NCBI GenBank assembly: GCA_018389105.1
Contig: JACATO010000329.1
Coordinates: 1,157,501 to 1,221,500, forward strand
DNA: 64,000 bases
Source of the DNA: Nautilus pompilius
Lineage: Eukaryota; Mollusca; Cephalopoda; Nautilida; Nautilidae
Direction: 5' to 3'
Below are positions 13,039-25,924 of the stretch, piece by piece. Each line of letters starts with the position of its first letter. Position 1 is the first letter of the stretch. Below the pieces are notes generated by a model. The model was not told the origin of the DNA and made no database searches. It was given only the letters and a program-made list of their open reading frames with translations. The position numbers and the translations under genes were made by a program.

Positions 13039-14280
13039 TCAGGTTGTTACAAATGTTTTGTCGGTATTTTTACTGCAACAATGAGAATGAGACTTCATGT
13101 CGTTGCTGAACGTGAAGTTTATTAATCAAAGTTAGTTCCATTACAATCAATACACTTCTGCCAACAAGTTACCAGCGCATTTGTACCATTTTGAAAAAAA
13201 ATCTGGATTTCTGGAGTCGATAAACTGTTTGAAGGCAGTTTCAATTGCTGCTTGGCTGGAGAAGGATTTCACACGGAGGAAGCTGTCGAGGTGTTTGAAA
13301 AGGTGGTAGTCTGTAGGACAAAGGTCTGGTAAATAGGCTGGGTGAGGGAGAACTTCGTACCCCAACGTGTTCAGTTTCTGAAGAGCCACTTTGCAACATG
13401 AGGACGAGCATTGTCATGGAGCAGGATTAGGCCTCTTCGATTGACCAATGCTAGCTGTTATTGAGGGAGTTTCTGATAAACAACGTATTCATGACGGACC
13501 TTTCAACTGTGATGGTTTTGCAAGAAGTTATAGTGGATCTCACCATCTGTCCACCAGACAGTGACCATGACCTCCTTTGGGTGGAAGCTGGGTTTTGGAA
13601 TATGGTTAGGCACCTGGCTCTGCTGAGCCACTGTTCTGATTGTTTGCAGTTGTCATTAAGGATCCATTTTTCATCACATCTAATGATTTGGTCAAGAAAT
13701 GGGTTGTTTTTTGTTTCTTATGACAAGAAAAGAGCAGATCTCCAATCAACGATTTTGTTGTTCATTCAACTCGTGAGGCACCCACTTGTCAAGCTTTTTC
13801 ACCTTTCTGATTGCATCAAGATGCCGGGAACCAGTTGTAGTGTTTACGTCAAGCTCTCCAGCAATTTCTTTCACTTTTCTTGGATCAGCTTCAACTGAGG
13901 CTTTCAGATATCCTTCCAGCTGTGATGACAACCGTCTGGTATGTTCCTTATCTTCGATCTTCGAGGCTCACATCTCCTGATTGAAACTTTGCAAACCATT
14001 GTTGTACTGTGCGCTCATTTGCTGTGTCCTCGCCCCATGCTTGCTTAATGTCACGAGTTGCTCGCCCTCTTTGTGGCCTAGTTTGAACTCGTGGAAAAAC
14101 TTTTCTATCCATGCTTCACTCAGAACCCTGAAACAAATATCCATTTAATGATTTTTTAAAAAAGGTGGGTTTTGCATAATGTATGCCAAAGCACACGCTA
14201 CAAATCGATATATATATATGCAAAAATTGACCCCAAATTAACATAATATGAAAACCGACAAAGCATCCGTAACGACCCGA
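13039..14280 (-). mobile_element. Degenerate mariner-like transposon with terminal inverted repeats
   Basis: Both ends carry a shared inverted repeat of about 28 bp. The left end reads TCAGGTTGTTACAAATG and the right end, on the minus strand, reads TCGGGTCGTTACGGATG; both continue into TTTGTCGGT. The right flank is TA; the left TA is altered to AA. On the minus strand the transposase can be followed in pieces: a helix-turn-helix part with DKWVPHELNEQQNR, then FLDQIIRCDEKWIL with the first catalytic Asp, then the block LPHPAYLPDLCPTDYHLFKH, which holds the third Asp of the mariner D34D triad, and finally a C-terminus ending CIDCNGTNFD before a stop near 13125. Several frameshifts and stops break the frame. 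Total size 1.24 kb is normal for a full-length mariner, so this is an old, inactive copy with intact outline. Confidence 0.88.
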
Positions 14281-15042
14281 TAGCTTTTAAAGATTTTAAG
14301 TTGCTGAACATGTCACACACAAGTAGATTCAGCTCGTTCAGGTCGCTTTTCGTGGCGACCAAGAAAGCGTGATCGCAGACCCAAACAGGGTCAGACAGGT
14401 TTTGATTTTTATTTCAGTTCTCGGTCCGATGTTTTAAGATTCTTTCACAACTGAGCCAATGCATTTTAGAATGGTAGATAACGCTACCGAGATCTGCTTC
14501 GATTTGAGACAAAAAAAAATTACAGAACTGACGACGATCGAGTCGATGCCTGAAAACAAAACTGACACAGGGTGCTACAACTTCCATTTCTTCCCCTAAA
14601 TTCAACGTTTTCCCCAGACACACAACGACTGTTGGTGACCAATACAGCGAAACTGCACTGGGGATTTCAGAGTTAATTTCCTCCATGTGCTTGTTTATAC
14701 GACCTGTGTGTGCTCAGCGCTTGTACCAATCACCGCCAGTGGTGATACTTTCCAATTGGTTCCAATTGAGGTGGAGATTTTTTATTGTCTCCCAAACTTT
14801 TAAATGTATATCCTCACCAGTTCTATTCTCGATCACTTTGTAATTTTGCCAATTCCTCCGACGAAGATAAGAAATTGAGCGGTGTCTGAAACGCCATTTC
14901 CATCCAGCGCTAGAGAAAGCTGAAGGGGTGACTAAGAAGGTCTACGATTCATCTCCTGTCTAAAGTTCGGAGTGGAAAGAAACCCAACAATAGTAAATAT
15001 AGTTTAAACAATTTTCAAGGTTATTCACATTTTTTTTTTTTT
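14281..15042. other. Intergenic, no gene seen
   Basis: There is a poly-T run near 15031. I see no recognisable coding sequence or repeat boundary here. Confidence 0.4.
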
Positions 15043-15650
15043 TTGTTAAGGGTAATACTTTATGTTAATACACTTTTCATCAACGGGCCCGTACTTTGGG
15101 GACCCGGGCGCAGTCCAGATGTCCGAGAGACCACTTCCAGACAAGATAGGTTCCTGGAGTTTGCTACTTTCCGAAACAGGGCCGTCGTTGCAACTTCTTT
15201 GCTACAGCAACTACGGGAAATCAGCCAGGAGTCGTCTCCAAGTTCCAGGTCTGCTATCCCGCCGTCCATCCAGCTGTGACGGAACCTGTTACACAAGTTC
15301 CCTGTAGACGTAGCCTCCACTGATGCAAAGTTCACATCCAATGGAATCAACAGCTGCAGACGCCAAGGAGAAAGTTCCTCCAGTTCTCCTGCTCGTGAAC
15401 ATGGCAGGCGAGAGGCTACAGAGGCGACGTTCTTTAACCTGTTGGCCTAGGGTAAATGCGAAATACAGGACCTCGAGCCAGCCTACGAGTTGGCAATGCC
15501 AGAGATCTCAACGGTCACGCGTCGGCTATTTCCTACAGCTGAACTGGATCAATAGAAAGCACTAACCAGCCAACTCACTGGATGTAACATTCATCCCACA
15601 CAAGCTATTGCCAGGACGCTTGAAGTATTCAGAATAGATACCTCAAAGTC
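15043..15650 (+). pseudogene. Possible Tc1-like transposase relic
   Basis: In broken frames the plus strand gives RETTSRQDRFLEFATFRNRA followed by VVATSLLQQLRE, which looks like the second helix-turn-helix region of some Tc1-like transposases (pattern TT-RQDR---L---RNR-V-A--L---L). No catalytic DDE block can be followed and I see no terminal repeats, so the call is tentative. It could be another repeat translating by chance. Confidence 0.35.
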
Positions 15651-16499
15651 CAGACCTAGACATTACGGAACCGGTATAGAATAATCATGGTAGGAAGAGG
15701 CACAGAAAGCCCCATAATCAAAAGGAATAACTTTGGGTAGGTGTTTTAAAAAAGGCATGGAACACTATTCCATTGGAATATGTACAAAAACTACAAGAAA
15801 ATATTCCTTGTCTTCCCCAAGCTGTTATAACAGGAAAAGAATAAATAAATTAATAATAAATAAACCTTTAAAAGTGATGGAAATGCATTTTTCCATATAA
15901 CCTGAACAGCTATAATTGGGTAAAACCCCATACTACATGAATCTAAATGTTATTAATGACTTATCGTTAAATTATTTGCAATAATATAGATGATCTCCAA
16001 ATGTATATCCCTCGATGTAGCTTTTTTTTACCTGATCTTCTGCAAAAATTCATTTAAAAACAACAAACGTTTACAGTAAATATTCCCACCGTAATTGCGC
16101 TTAATCAACTCATCATAAAACATATAGAACATGACTATCACAAGGAAATCGTTAAGTAATAATTTATTTCACCTGAATTTTTAGGAGTCGTTCGTAATTT
16201 GTTGTGTTTGTTGTGTCTGTATATATTTCAACTACCATGTTGCGCGATGTTACAGCAGTGTCCGGAAAAAATGTCAGAGTATGGAAACAAAGTCAAATTT
16301 TAAATATGTCAAACAATACGTGAGTTTTGTTAGCCTTGGACGACGTGTAACTTTGTCTATTCGTAGTTTGGTATCGAGCTTGTGTGCTTATCGTTCTCGA
16401 GATTTTGCCTATTGTTTGCTTATATATTGTGTGCTGAATAAAGAACTTGTGGAACTCATATAAATTATTGAAAGTAATAAGCGCGGTGGCTATTGTCAA
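15651..16499. other. Intergenic, no gene seen
   Basis: AT-rich sequence between two transposon relics; I see no gene or repeat with definable ends. Confidence 0.4.
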
Positions 16500-17800
16500 G
16501 GCAGTTTGACAACAAACCTGGAGAAAGAGAATCCGGAGATACGCCAGCCTCACATCCACGCTCTTGATGAGACCGAGGTCCATCTTGTCAAAATGCGCAA
16601 GAAGATGAGAGAGCAAGTATCCAACTCCCGAGACAAGCCAGCCCAGATCTATTCTCATTGTTTTAGTCAGTGTGATGGCGACGTAGTATGCTTATTCCTT
16701 TTGCTAGTACCTACAAACGAACTCCGCGCAACCAAAGGTAAACTCTACCTGTACGTTGCCTACTACAAGATCTAGGTGAACTTCCAAATGAATTCACTCA
16801 TACAGTTGGCCCTAATCCGGAAGAGTTTTTACTCCATGATAACGGACCAAATGTGAACAACCGGATCCTAGTGTTTGGTACCCGTGAAGGCCTCAAACAC
16901 TTTGTCGGTGCTGAAATATGGATATTTGGATGGAAATTCTCCATAGTTCCAAATATCTTCAAACAACCGTACGTCATCCGTGTGCTTTTCGGTGAAACAA
17001 CGATTGCTTCAGCACACGCTCTTCTACCGAACAAGACCCGTGTCACCTGCGAAGAACCAGGCTGTAGTTGGTGAGTGTGCAGACTTTAACTATAACATCA
17101 TTGTGCAAACCATTGTCCACGACTTTGAAGACATGTATTAAGAGCTGATTTTGTTGCGTTTGGGCGCCCCGCTAACAGCAAAGGTTGTTTCTATCCTTTT
17201 AAGCAGTCCACTTGGCGTACGATCCAGGAATTGGGCTCGGGGAAACATTACAAAATTAATACCGAATTCCGTTTGTTTTGTGGCGTGGTTGATGCGCTGG
17301 CCTTCTTGTCTCCGGGTGACGTTGATGAAGGTATGAACCACCTCAGAACGGTCATTCCGCAACATACACTTGAGGCCGAGGAGTCGCTCATTTACTTCGT
17401 CGATCGTACATCTGTTAGTGACTTCTTTCGGAAAATCCAACAGCCAACTGCCGTCCCTCATGGGGCTCTGTCTTCGCGAATATGCCATAGTCCACCTGTG
17501 TTCGCGCCTCACCTTTGAAATGCGTATGGCGCCATCATGAACAGCAACCATCGTGCCAACAACGCACCAGAAGGATGGAACAACAAGTTCTCCAATCTTT
17601 CGATCATTTCCATCCCTCTCAGTCTGGCACGTCATCGAATGGTTTCAGCGTGAAGAAGCGACAGAGAAGGCCATTATCTTGCAAGACGCTGTTGCAGACA
17701 ACCTCAAAGAAGAGTTCGCTGACGCTATATGCAAATACAAGAAGGGCTTCGGAATTTGTGTGTTACTCGACAAAACTCTTCGGTAGAGTTTCTTTGCGGC
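16500..17800 (+). pseudogene. MULE-type (Mutator-like) transposase relic
   Basis: Plus-strand fragments in several frames line up with animal Mutator-like transposases that follow a FLYWCH zinc finger. In order: DETEVHLVKMRKKMREQ and RDKPAQIYS (16.56-16.66 kb), RILVFGTREGLKHF (16.86 kb), PNIFKQPYVIRVLFGE and ALLPNKTRVTCEE (16.95-17.06 kb), GCFYPFKQSTW and IQELG (17.19-17.24 kb), FRLFCGVVDALAFL (17.27 kb), then a stretch like NNAPEGWNNKFSNL (17.56 kb) and KAIILQDAVADNL (17.68 kb). Stops and frame changes separate the pieces, so the gene is dead. I could not find terminal repeats, and the true element may extend further on both sides. Confidence 0.7.
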
Positions 17801-20092
17801 GTCGGTTGGAATATCCATCTGAACCATCAACGTTAAAGACCACATAACTGAATGCAAATGCATTATCAAATTATTTCGGTTTTGTTATATTTCTATTTTT
17901 TAATGAAAGTCTGACCTTTTCCCTACATTCGTTACAGTAAATTGCAGTAGGACCTGTAAATAGACTTTACAGGGTACAATTTTGTAATTTTTCGCCAAAC
18001 AATATTGAACAAAGTTACTACGTCTTACAGTTTCACTATTAACTCTACTCGCTCACATTTGAGCTAAATTAGCAAGTTTTTGCATTTTTAAAATTATGTC
18101 TGCTCAATAAAAAAAAACACAATTTATTGTTCTAATAAGTCGGAGATGTTTTAAACGGGAACACAACGCAGTTTATTTTGTAACAAAAATTTCCCATCAA
18201 AGTATGAACGAATAACTAAAAGAACTTTGTTTTCCGTTACACCGGTCACGGGTAAAACAGAAATGCCTCAATGCAATTGGTTCATAATTACCCGTGAATT
18301 ACTCCGTACCAGATCTTCACTTGTATTAGTGTTTTAGTGTTTTATAATACATTATATTATTCATTCAAAATGAATTTATCTATGTATCCAGTTGAAATTA
18401 CAGAGGACACGTTTTTGGCTTTTACACCGGTAAATAAAAAAAAAAAGAAGAAGGAAGTAATTGTTATAGTGTTTTCTTATTGGTTGAAATATATCTGCTG
18501 TTTGTTTTGTTTTTTTCTTTTTAATTTCTCTTGGAAAAAAAAAATCGTAATTTATATTTCTGTTTTTAAATTTCGTTCTAATGCTCACCTCCCTTACTAA
18601 TCATTTCTATTTTCGTTGTTGTTTGTTCGTCTTTCCGCCTTTCGAATAAAAACAAACAACAACACAACAAAAAAATGGTGGGGGGGGGTCCTGATTTGCA
18701 CTCGGTGACTTTTGAGTTCCAGGTACGTAATTCACCGGTACGTGTTTGTGCTTTATTCTAACTGTCCCGAATCATTGCAAATAAAAATGCGCTGTTATTT
18801 GTGGGTGGTGGGAATCGCCAGGAAGGACAGCAGAGAAGCGGCAATGGCGGTCTCGCGACTTCCGCCTTCCTTGCTTCCGCCGAGCTGCTCCCATCCACTG
18901 AAGAAACCGATTCCACCCAGGAGAGCGTTTGACCGCGGCCTGGTCGGAGTAGAAACGGGTAGCCAGCCAGCCAGCCAGCCAGCGTAAATAGATCACTGAA
19001 TTGCTATGTCGGACCCGACTCCCCCTCCCCTCCCCTCCCCGAGAGAACGGACGGATTATATCTTAAGATGGAATCCAGACCGGCGGCGGCGGCCGTTCAC
19101 CTAACCGTCTCTCCTGTTATGGAGAAACCGCCAGTGAAAGCCGCCTAATTAATGTTGTTTGAAGTCTCAGCCCAGCAGAGATGATGAAAAACCAACTACA
19201 AAAATCTCTCCCCTTCCCGTTGCGTTTATCAAAGCTTTCTACCTCTCCCCCCCCCCTTCCCAACCCAACTCTCGCTATACTTGCCTGAGGCACTGACACT
19301 AATTAAAGGGTATCTAAAGGAGACAATAAATCTCCGTGTCGTGTCTACATTGAAGTAAACCCCGTCGGTATGTCGGCTTGCAGTCTTTTATGCAACTTAT
19401 CATATGTTGTTGATGCGAATCAACATAGGAACTACTCAACACCCATCATAGTTGGTTTCTATCTTGCTACAATTATTCCTCTTGTTGTTGTTGGTTTTAT
19501 TTTAGAAATACCAGTGTTAGACAAACATCAGACATTCATAAAAAAAAAACAATATATGGAGTGATCTTGCACCCTTCCTGTTTATGATAGTGTCAAGTGC
19601 ATCGAATTTGAACTCCAAATGCAAGGAACCTCTGAACAATTGTGGTTCTCTAGTTCAATTTACCGCCCCTCTGTAATTACTGTATTTTCCGTAAGTTGAT
19701 AATTAATACCTAGTGAAATCTAATACTATATTATAATGTATTTACTGTGCTCTGACTGGAGTGAGCTTATTAATGATTTTTTAAAACTTTGAATACAAAT
19801 AGTTTTTTTTTCTGAGGTTTTTAAGATTACCTATGGGATTCAGCTTTAATAAAAGAAAAAAAGTATGGAACAAATGCAGAATTTTTTGCTGTATCTACTA
19901 CTACATTTAACCATCAGAGAGTGAGAGAAGATAACTTTAAATAACATGAATAAATGAATGCCCACAAACTCCTTTTCTATACTTTGCTGCATTAGAATGT
20001 ATTAATATTTTCAGATTATAACTGAAGGTATGCCAGACCACTACGTGGAAGACAGCTAGAATGCTTTTTAAAGATCCAAATAGAGAATACTA
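17801..20092. other. Intergenic; probable 5' region of the claudin-like gene
   Basis: The first part is AT-rich and carries a poly-G run near 18680. From about 18820 to 19130 the sequence becomes GC- and CpG-rich, with a CAGC repeat at 18961-18983 and a GCG repeat near 19083. This may be the promoter or a non-coding first exon of the gene starting at 20093; that is inference from position only. A C-run lies near 19250. Confidence 0.35.
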
Positions 20093-23000
20093 ATGGTGAT
20101 TAAGTTGCTGCAGAGTAGTGCATCAGAAATTGTGTGTCTCTGTTTGATCATTGTTGCAAATGTGCTGTATGGTTTTGCTGCAGTCACTCATGCTTGGTTT
20201 AAACTGCCTCCACACAGCTTTTACGGTTTGTGGTGGGTGAAGTTTTGTGACTACCTCCACTGTCAGATCATTCCAGCCTTTTATACAGATGAGCCAGGTG
20301 GGTTTGTGTTTTTGTTCTCTTGTGTTAATATGATGACCTGAAGTTCATTGCGAACTATTATAATCCTGCCACCTTTTGATATGGTGTCTAGAATTTACTG
20401 ATTATTTTTGAGCATTTTCAAGAATCTTTGCCTAGTTACCAGACTCTTTTTCCCATTGGTGGTAGTCAATTTTTGAGTGCCTGCTACTGATTTAAGAATT
20501 TAGTTAAATAAAGGGAAATAATTTTGGTATTCCATGGAAGTGGTTCTAATGATTTTCTTAATATATTATGAATTTCTTTTTATTAAATGTTTTCCTAAGC
20601 TTATCTAGAAGCAACTGATGACATTGCCTGTTTTATTTGCGTTTAGTTCAAATTTTCATTCATGGAAGATAACCAAGTTATTAATAATGTGCTAACTATA
20701 GAAACTAAAGGATTTATCTGAGTGTTTCCCCATGTTATCTTTTGATCATTTCCTCTAATGGCAAGAAGGAATGGTTGCCAAAATGAAGTTTAATTAGTTC
20801 CAATTATAAGCTGGAAAAACTTCACTAAATCCTGTACTTTCATGCCTCCTAGTAAAACCTAATAATTTTTTTTTTCTTCCAGCTACAGGAATTCTAAAGT
20901 ACAACTTCACACAAAACATTCCAGAAAGAGTAATTTTTTTTAAAAATGCGTTTTAAGAATATATTATTTATTAGATTCCTTGTTGATTTTTTATTGTGTA
21001 GAAATAAGAATATATTTATATATATTGGGAGCCACTGTTATGGAGTCACCAGTGAATGAATATCTTTTATTTTGTACTTAATAAATGCATTAGTATGCAT
21101 AGTTACATGTGTATAAACATATGACTTAGAAAATCCTTACAGGTAAAAAAAAAAAAAAAAAAAGAATACATTTCAAACTTTTGTTATACCAGATTTGTTT
21201 TTTTAATTTGGGATACTCTCTTTTATGCTTTACCTTAATTATGGCACCAAGTGTACACTAAATTTTAAACAGTTCTGCACAGTTGTTTAGACTCAAGATA
21301 TCAAAAAAAAAAAAAGAAGAGAGTATAGGTTTATGAAAGTATGAGAATAAAACAAAAAAAAAAACTGCCTAATACCTTTTTTAAAATGTTTAAAGAATCT
21401 CACAATTTGTTTTGTTAGGTGGTTTCTGCTTTCAAGTGAACTATTTCAAATTTTTAAAATTTAACTAAAAAAATGCTTTGCTTTTTTTTCCAGCTTGGTA
21501 TCATGTGATGCAGTGCCTCAGTGTAACTGGTTGGGTCACCTTGTTTTTTGCTATGATAATGCTGATTTCTAATCGATTAGACTGTCATCTTCCTATAGTT
21601 TGCAGAACCAATCGAAAACTTACAGTATCAGCCATTTGCCTTCTTTCTGGTTAGTGCGAACTCTGAATTTTTCAGTTGTTGTCATGCATTACTGGTGTCA
21701 ACATTTTCTGCTTGTGTGGCAATTAGACAAATGTTCACATTGCTGTAGTGCAGTCTCCCATATGTTTACCTCTTGTGATATTTATGTTTTACACATGCAA
21801 ATCATACAAAGCTTTACCCTGCCTGTGCACTCAGCCCCCCATAGTTTCATTTGTCACTGTTCTTTCAATAATTACTCTGGTTACCTGAAAGGAATGTTGC
21901 AATCTGGAGGGCTACAAACTGAGATTACCCAAAGTTGTTGCCATCCAGAGTATTTACAGATTGACCATAAGCAAACCATAGGATCAATTTTGACAAATCA
22001 ACCACTGGAGGCAGGCCAGGATGACATTGTAGGGAAAGACCACTACATGCATACAGCATTTCTGGGATTGGTTTATTACTGCTACCTCAACAGATATAGT
22101 GAGAGTAAGCCTGGGCTATACCAGATATACTAATCAGAAACCATTTCTGAGTTATGATGCTAGTAACAGGCCATGTTGATTTCATTTGTGTTCTGCAATA
22201 CTATAACCTAGGTGCATAAAAACTTGTGCTGCAGTGGCACCAACAGTGCATGTTATGGCTTCAGATGTGATTGACAACAACATTTAGTGATGAATCCAAT
22301 TTTTTGTGGGCTGCTGGTCAACAGTTTGCAATCTTTGTTGTTTCATAAACTTTTTCTCTCTGTGTGTACACATGCTGGTTGCCATAAATGTGGACTCACC
22401 AGCGAAATATCTCAGGAGTGTATTTTGACTTTTTTTTTAAGTCTTGAATTATCAATTCAACCTAAACTTGTAACAAATTTTGTTACCTATATACTTTCAA
22501 ACAGTAATGCTAATAATATACATGTAACTGTCTGCACAAATAAATTGATTATACATAGAATGTGAAATACTTCATTGGTGAGTTCCCAATTATGGCTGCA
22601 TCCATCAACAAATAAATAAATACATTTTTTTGGCTGCACAAATCTAAGCAAAGTTAAAACTGGAATACTTTAATTAAGCCATCAAATTCAACTATAGCCA
22701 AAGGGAAAGAACTCTTAAAATTATATATGAAAAACGTGGCGATGCTGAGGTTGAGTGTTGTCTTCTGATAATATAATATAATATATCGTTTTTGGTTGCT
22801 TTCTTTCTTTTTAAATTCACCTCGTTTAAATGTTAAATTTACTTAAAAAAAGAATCACCAGATGAAAATAATTGCAATCTGTTTTAGAAATTTTCTGATG
22901 AGGATGGGAGGGTTATATGACTGGAACACACACAACCTTTGCCTTTTACAAAGTCATTGTAGAAATACTACCAAATTAGACAAAGAGAATTTTAATTGGA

Positions 23001-23274
23001 GATGTTTGCTGATGCAAACTCAATGTTTACTATGTTTTATCACTATAAATTGTCCTCTATTCTACACATGAACACAAGCAACCAACAATCAGCAATTATT
23101 TTTTTCTTTCTATTTTTAGTGTCCACTCTGTCAGCCAGCATCTTAATGTTTTATACCAAGTTAGAAGAGTCAAGTCCAAAGGAAATGCCCCAAGTGTCAT
23201 GGTCAGCTGAACTCGCTGGACTAGCATGTCTCCTTGAGCTCATTGCTGGACTTATGCTACTTGCTTCTTCCTGA
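20093..23274 (+). CDS. PMP22/claudin-like four-helix membrane protein (3 coding exons)
   Basis: The exons are 20093-20297, 21494-21649 and 23120-23274. Both introns are phase 1 GT-AG and the joined frame is 516 nt, 171 aa. The ATG has an in-frame TAG 12 bases upstream, which supports this start. Four hydrophobic segments are visible at about residues 13-33, 72-95, 112-133 and 150-170. The first extracellular loop has W35, then G45-L46-W47, C52 and C57, a compact form of the W-GLW-C-C signature of the claudin/PMP22/EMP superfamily. The second and third segments are joined by a short Cys- and basic-rich loop (RTNRK). Such proteins sit in the plasma membrane and act in cell junctions or membrane organisation. 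The family call is by topology and motif; the exact subfamily is not resolved. AATAAA at 23760-23765 could serve as its polyadenylation signal. Confidence 0.75.
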
Positions 23275-25912
23275 TCCTGATTTAGTTGCAGCTGCATATA
23301 TTTTTCACAATTAACAGTTCAGAACCTTTTAATCAATTGTTTGTTTGTGTCTAATACAGAAGTCATATATTTAAACAAGAGGAGATAATCCATTAGTAAT
23401 TGTTCTATTGTAAACTAAGTGAAGTCTGCCAGTTTAACTTTTACTTATGTTCCAGGAGAGAATAATCAATTAGCTTTTTGTGTCAGCTTAAGCTTTAGTT
23501 CCCAAAAAGCCAGAACAGTTTACCAAGCAGCAGCTTATTTACTAGAGAAAAGGAGAAAATAACCAAATTGTTTGATGAAGACCGGAATCTGCCGAATAAT
23601 GCTTTAGTCATCTAATATAATATTTTTTAATGATTTTTCAGATTAACTTGTATTTATTTGGGAAGATAATCCATTGTGTTTTTACTAAAAATAGGCAAAA
23701 TCTATTATGCTGTTATACCATCTAACAAGGTGGTTCAAGTGTGAGACTCATACATTTTGAATAAATGTACTATCATTTTTATACTAAAAGAACTAAATCA
23801 TGGGCATGAAGCTTAGCAAAAAAAATGTTTTTTTTTTTAAAAAAATTTTTTTTGTTATTCAGCCTTTATTTTTTATTAATTTATCTTTAGATATTAGGTC
23901 TACTTTTTAAATTATGATTGTGCATTCCATCAAAACTGACTATGCTTACTAAGTTTTGACATATTTTATGTATTTTCAGATATATTGTAACCTTTTTCTT
24001 AAACTTTCTGGATGTTTTTGTTTTATTTAGCAAAATTTTGATTTTATAGTGATTATTACATATCAAACTCTTTAATAGTTCTGAAAGAACTTATGTATTT
24101 TATAACATTAATTTTCGAAGTCAGTGATTAAAGAAAGACTCATCATCATGTTTGTCTGGACAGTGATATAGCAAATCCTGTGTAAAATATTGTCATGTGA
24201 TTTCATCATTTGCCTGCCCCTTATTAACATAATTCCTCACATCATCATAAACATCATTCATCCCATAATGATTTCACTGTGTTTGTGCCTCATAAATGTT
24301 AGGCAGCTAACATGGTGTATATAGTTTTAAAACTACTTTTTAAAGTTTTATTTTCACATTTACTTGACAGTTAGATATTAATAACTATTGGCAACATTTA
24401 AAAAAATGATTAAAAAAACTTTTCACAGTTATTTTTATCAGTGGTTTTCTAAAAAGTTGAATTGAGTTGCAGCTTTCATGTAAATAGTGAACAAGTTTTG
24501 CATTTAATAACTTATTTTAATTAATTGAACATTCAATCATCTGTTTCTTCTCCTGGAAAAGTTTTTATTTTGTCTTTTTTTTAAGGCATACAAATGCATT
24601 TTCTTACCTAGCATGTGGTCCCAAATAAGCATAACACTTCAGTGCCGAAAAAAAAATTTTATTTACATTTTGTGTCATACTCTGTTTTAAAGTAAATAAT
24701 AAAAAAATATTGTCTCCATTGTGTAATGATATATATATATATTATGTTCTTTCCTCTTTGTGAACCCCTGTTGGACATGTCACAGCAGTGAGCCATTCGG
24801 GGGATGTATCATCTGGCAAAACTGCTGCAAGTACCTGGAAAATCTTGATTAGAACTACACTGTTTATCTGTAAGAGGAAACCCATGTAGGTAGACTGGTT
24901 CAGAAGAGAGAGAGGGGAAGCCACACTATGGGAGATTGCCAAACTTTGTTAGATCCTGATGGAAAGCAAACCAAGGGGAGGAGACCCTCATCCACTTAAC
25001 CAGTTAAAAGCTGTGTGCGCGTGCACAATCTTGCTCTGGTGCTGTCCTTTATCGTGCTATTTTTTAAAAAAATTATGTAGAATCATCCATATAAATAACA
25101 TTTTTAATCTGAAAAATTCTGACAAATTTTGTTAGTTTATATATTATAAATGCAAAAATATATAAATCAGAAGTAGTAATGTTATGGTTCAGGATATATA
25201 TATATATAGAGAGAGAGAGAGGGGAGCACAGCATGTCCTCTCTGGCTGGTTATTGGAATTCTAGGGTGATCATCTTGCCTTGCTTGAGGAAGAAGTTTGC
25301 TTATATTTCAAGTCAGATCATCATCAGGTTTATTATCCATTAGTTTGCATCACGCACACTGGCCTTGTAATTATGGCAGAAGCGATGGATGGCGGCATTT
25401 TCATTGAATTATACCAACAACAGTTGTGACATGGAAATGCAGGAAACCTAGAAAATAGTTATGGTTTCCTGCTCTTTCTCTGGAACATTCCATTGCAGAA
25501 AAATGACTTCCCTACCGATCCCGCAAGTCTATGTGAATTCTTTTGTCGTGATCTGTACTTTTTGTTGTTCTTTATTCTCGCATTTACTGTTGTTTCTTAA
25601 GTGTGCCCATGAAAAAGACAAAACTTAATTCCTTTAACCCTTAACATGCGTCTGGAACAATAAGATGTTCGTTGACAGCACTCTATCCATATCGACGAAT
25701 TTGACGGATTTTTTTTTTTGGTTTTTTTTTCGTAAATATTCTTTTGTTTCCTTGTTTTTTTAAAAGTAAAGCAAAGCACACACCGTGTTTTAAATGTAAT
25801 ATATCTTTAGAATTTTTTTTTTTGCGACTACGTAGTTTCCCGAAATGTGCCGAGTGTTCACGAAGGCGCGACCGGTGGTGGCTCTCCGGTCTTCAGAAAG
25901 CGTTCGGCTCGG
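23275..25912. other. 3' UTR of the claudin-like gene and intergenic AT-rich DNA
   Basis: Very AT-rich. It holds AATAAA at 23760-23765, several A/T homopolymers, an AT dinucleotide run near 24730 and a (TA)n(GA)n tract near 25196-25220. No coding sequence is recognisable. From about 25830 the CpG content rises towards the MOCS3 start, consistent with a promoter. Confidence 0.5.
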
Positions 25913-25924
25913 ATGCCCGACAAG

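Noticed and set aside
17138-17635. 165-codon minus-strand open frame
   Set aside because: It lies antisense to the MULE transposase relic, and the plus strand gives the recognisable protein blocks.
18370-18430. Possible mini-exon starting MNLSMYPVEITED and ending at a GTAAAT donor
   Set aside because: No homologous family or second exon was found; the similarity to a real exon rests on one weak donor.
19370-19564. 64-codon frame with a hydrophobic stretch upstream of the claudin-like gene
   Set aside because: It ends in a poly-A run, shows no splice connection to 20093, and the claudin-like ATG has an in-frame stop just upstream.
21600-22133. 177-codon open frame inside intron 2 of the claudin-like gene
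   Set aside because: It starts in the coding exon in another frame and runs into the intron. It shows no recognisable domain, and the exon reading in the proper frame is well supported.
25847-25912. Upstream in-frame extension of MOCS3 starting at 25847
   Set aside because: The N-terminus is not conserved in the family. The ATG at 25925 has the best Kozak context and gives a normal length.
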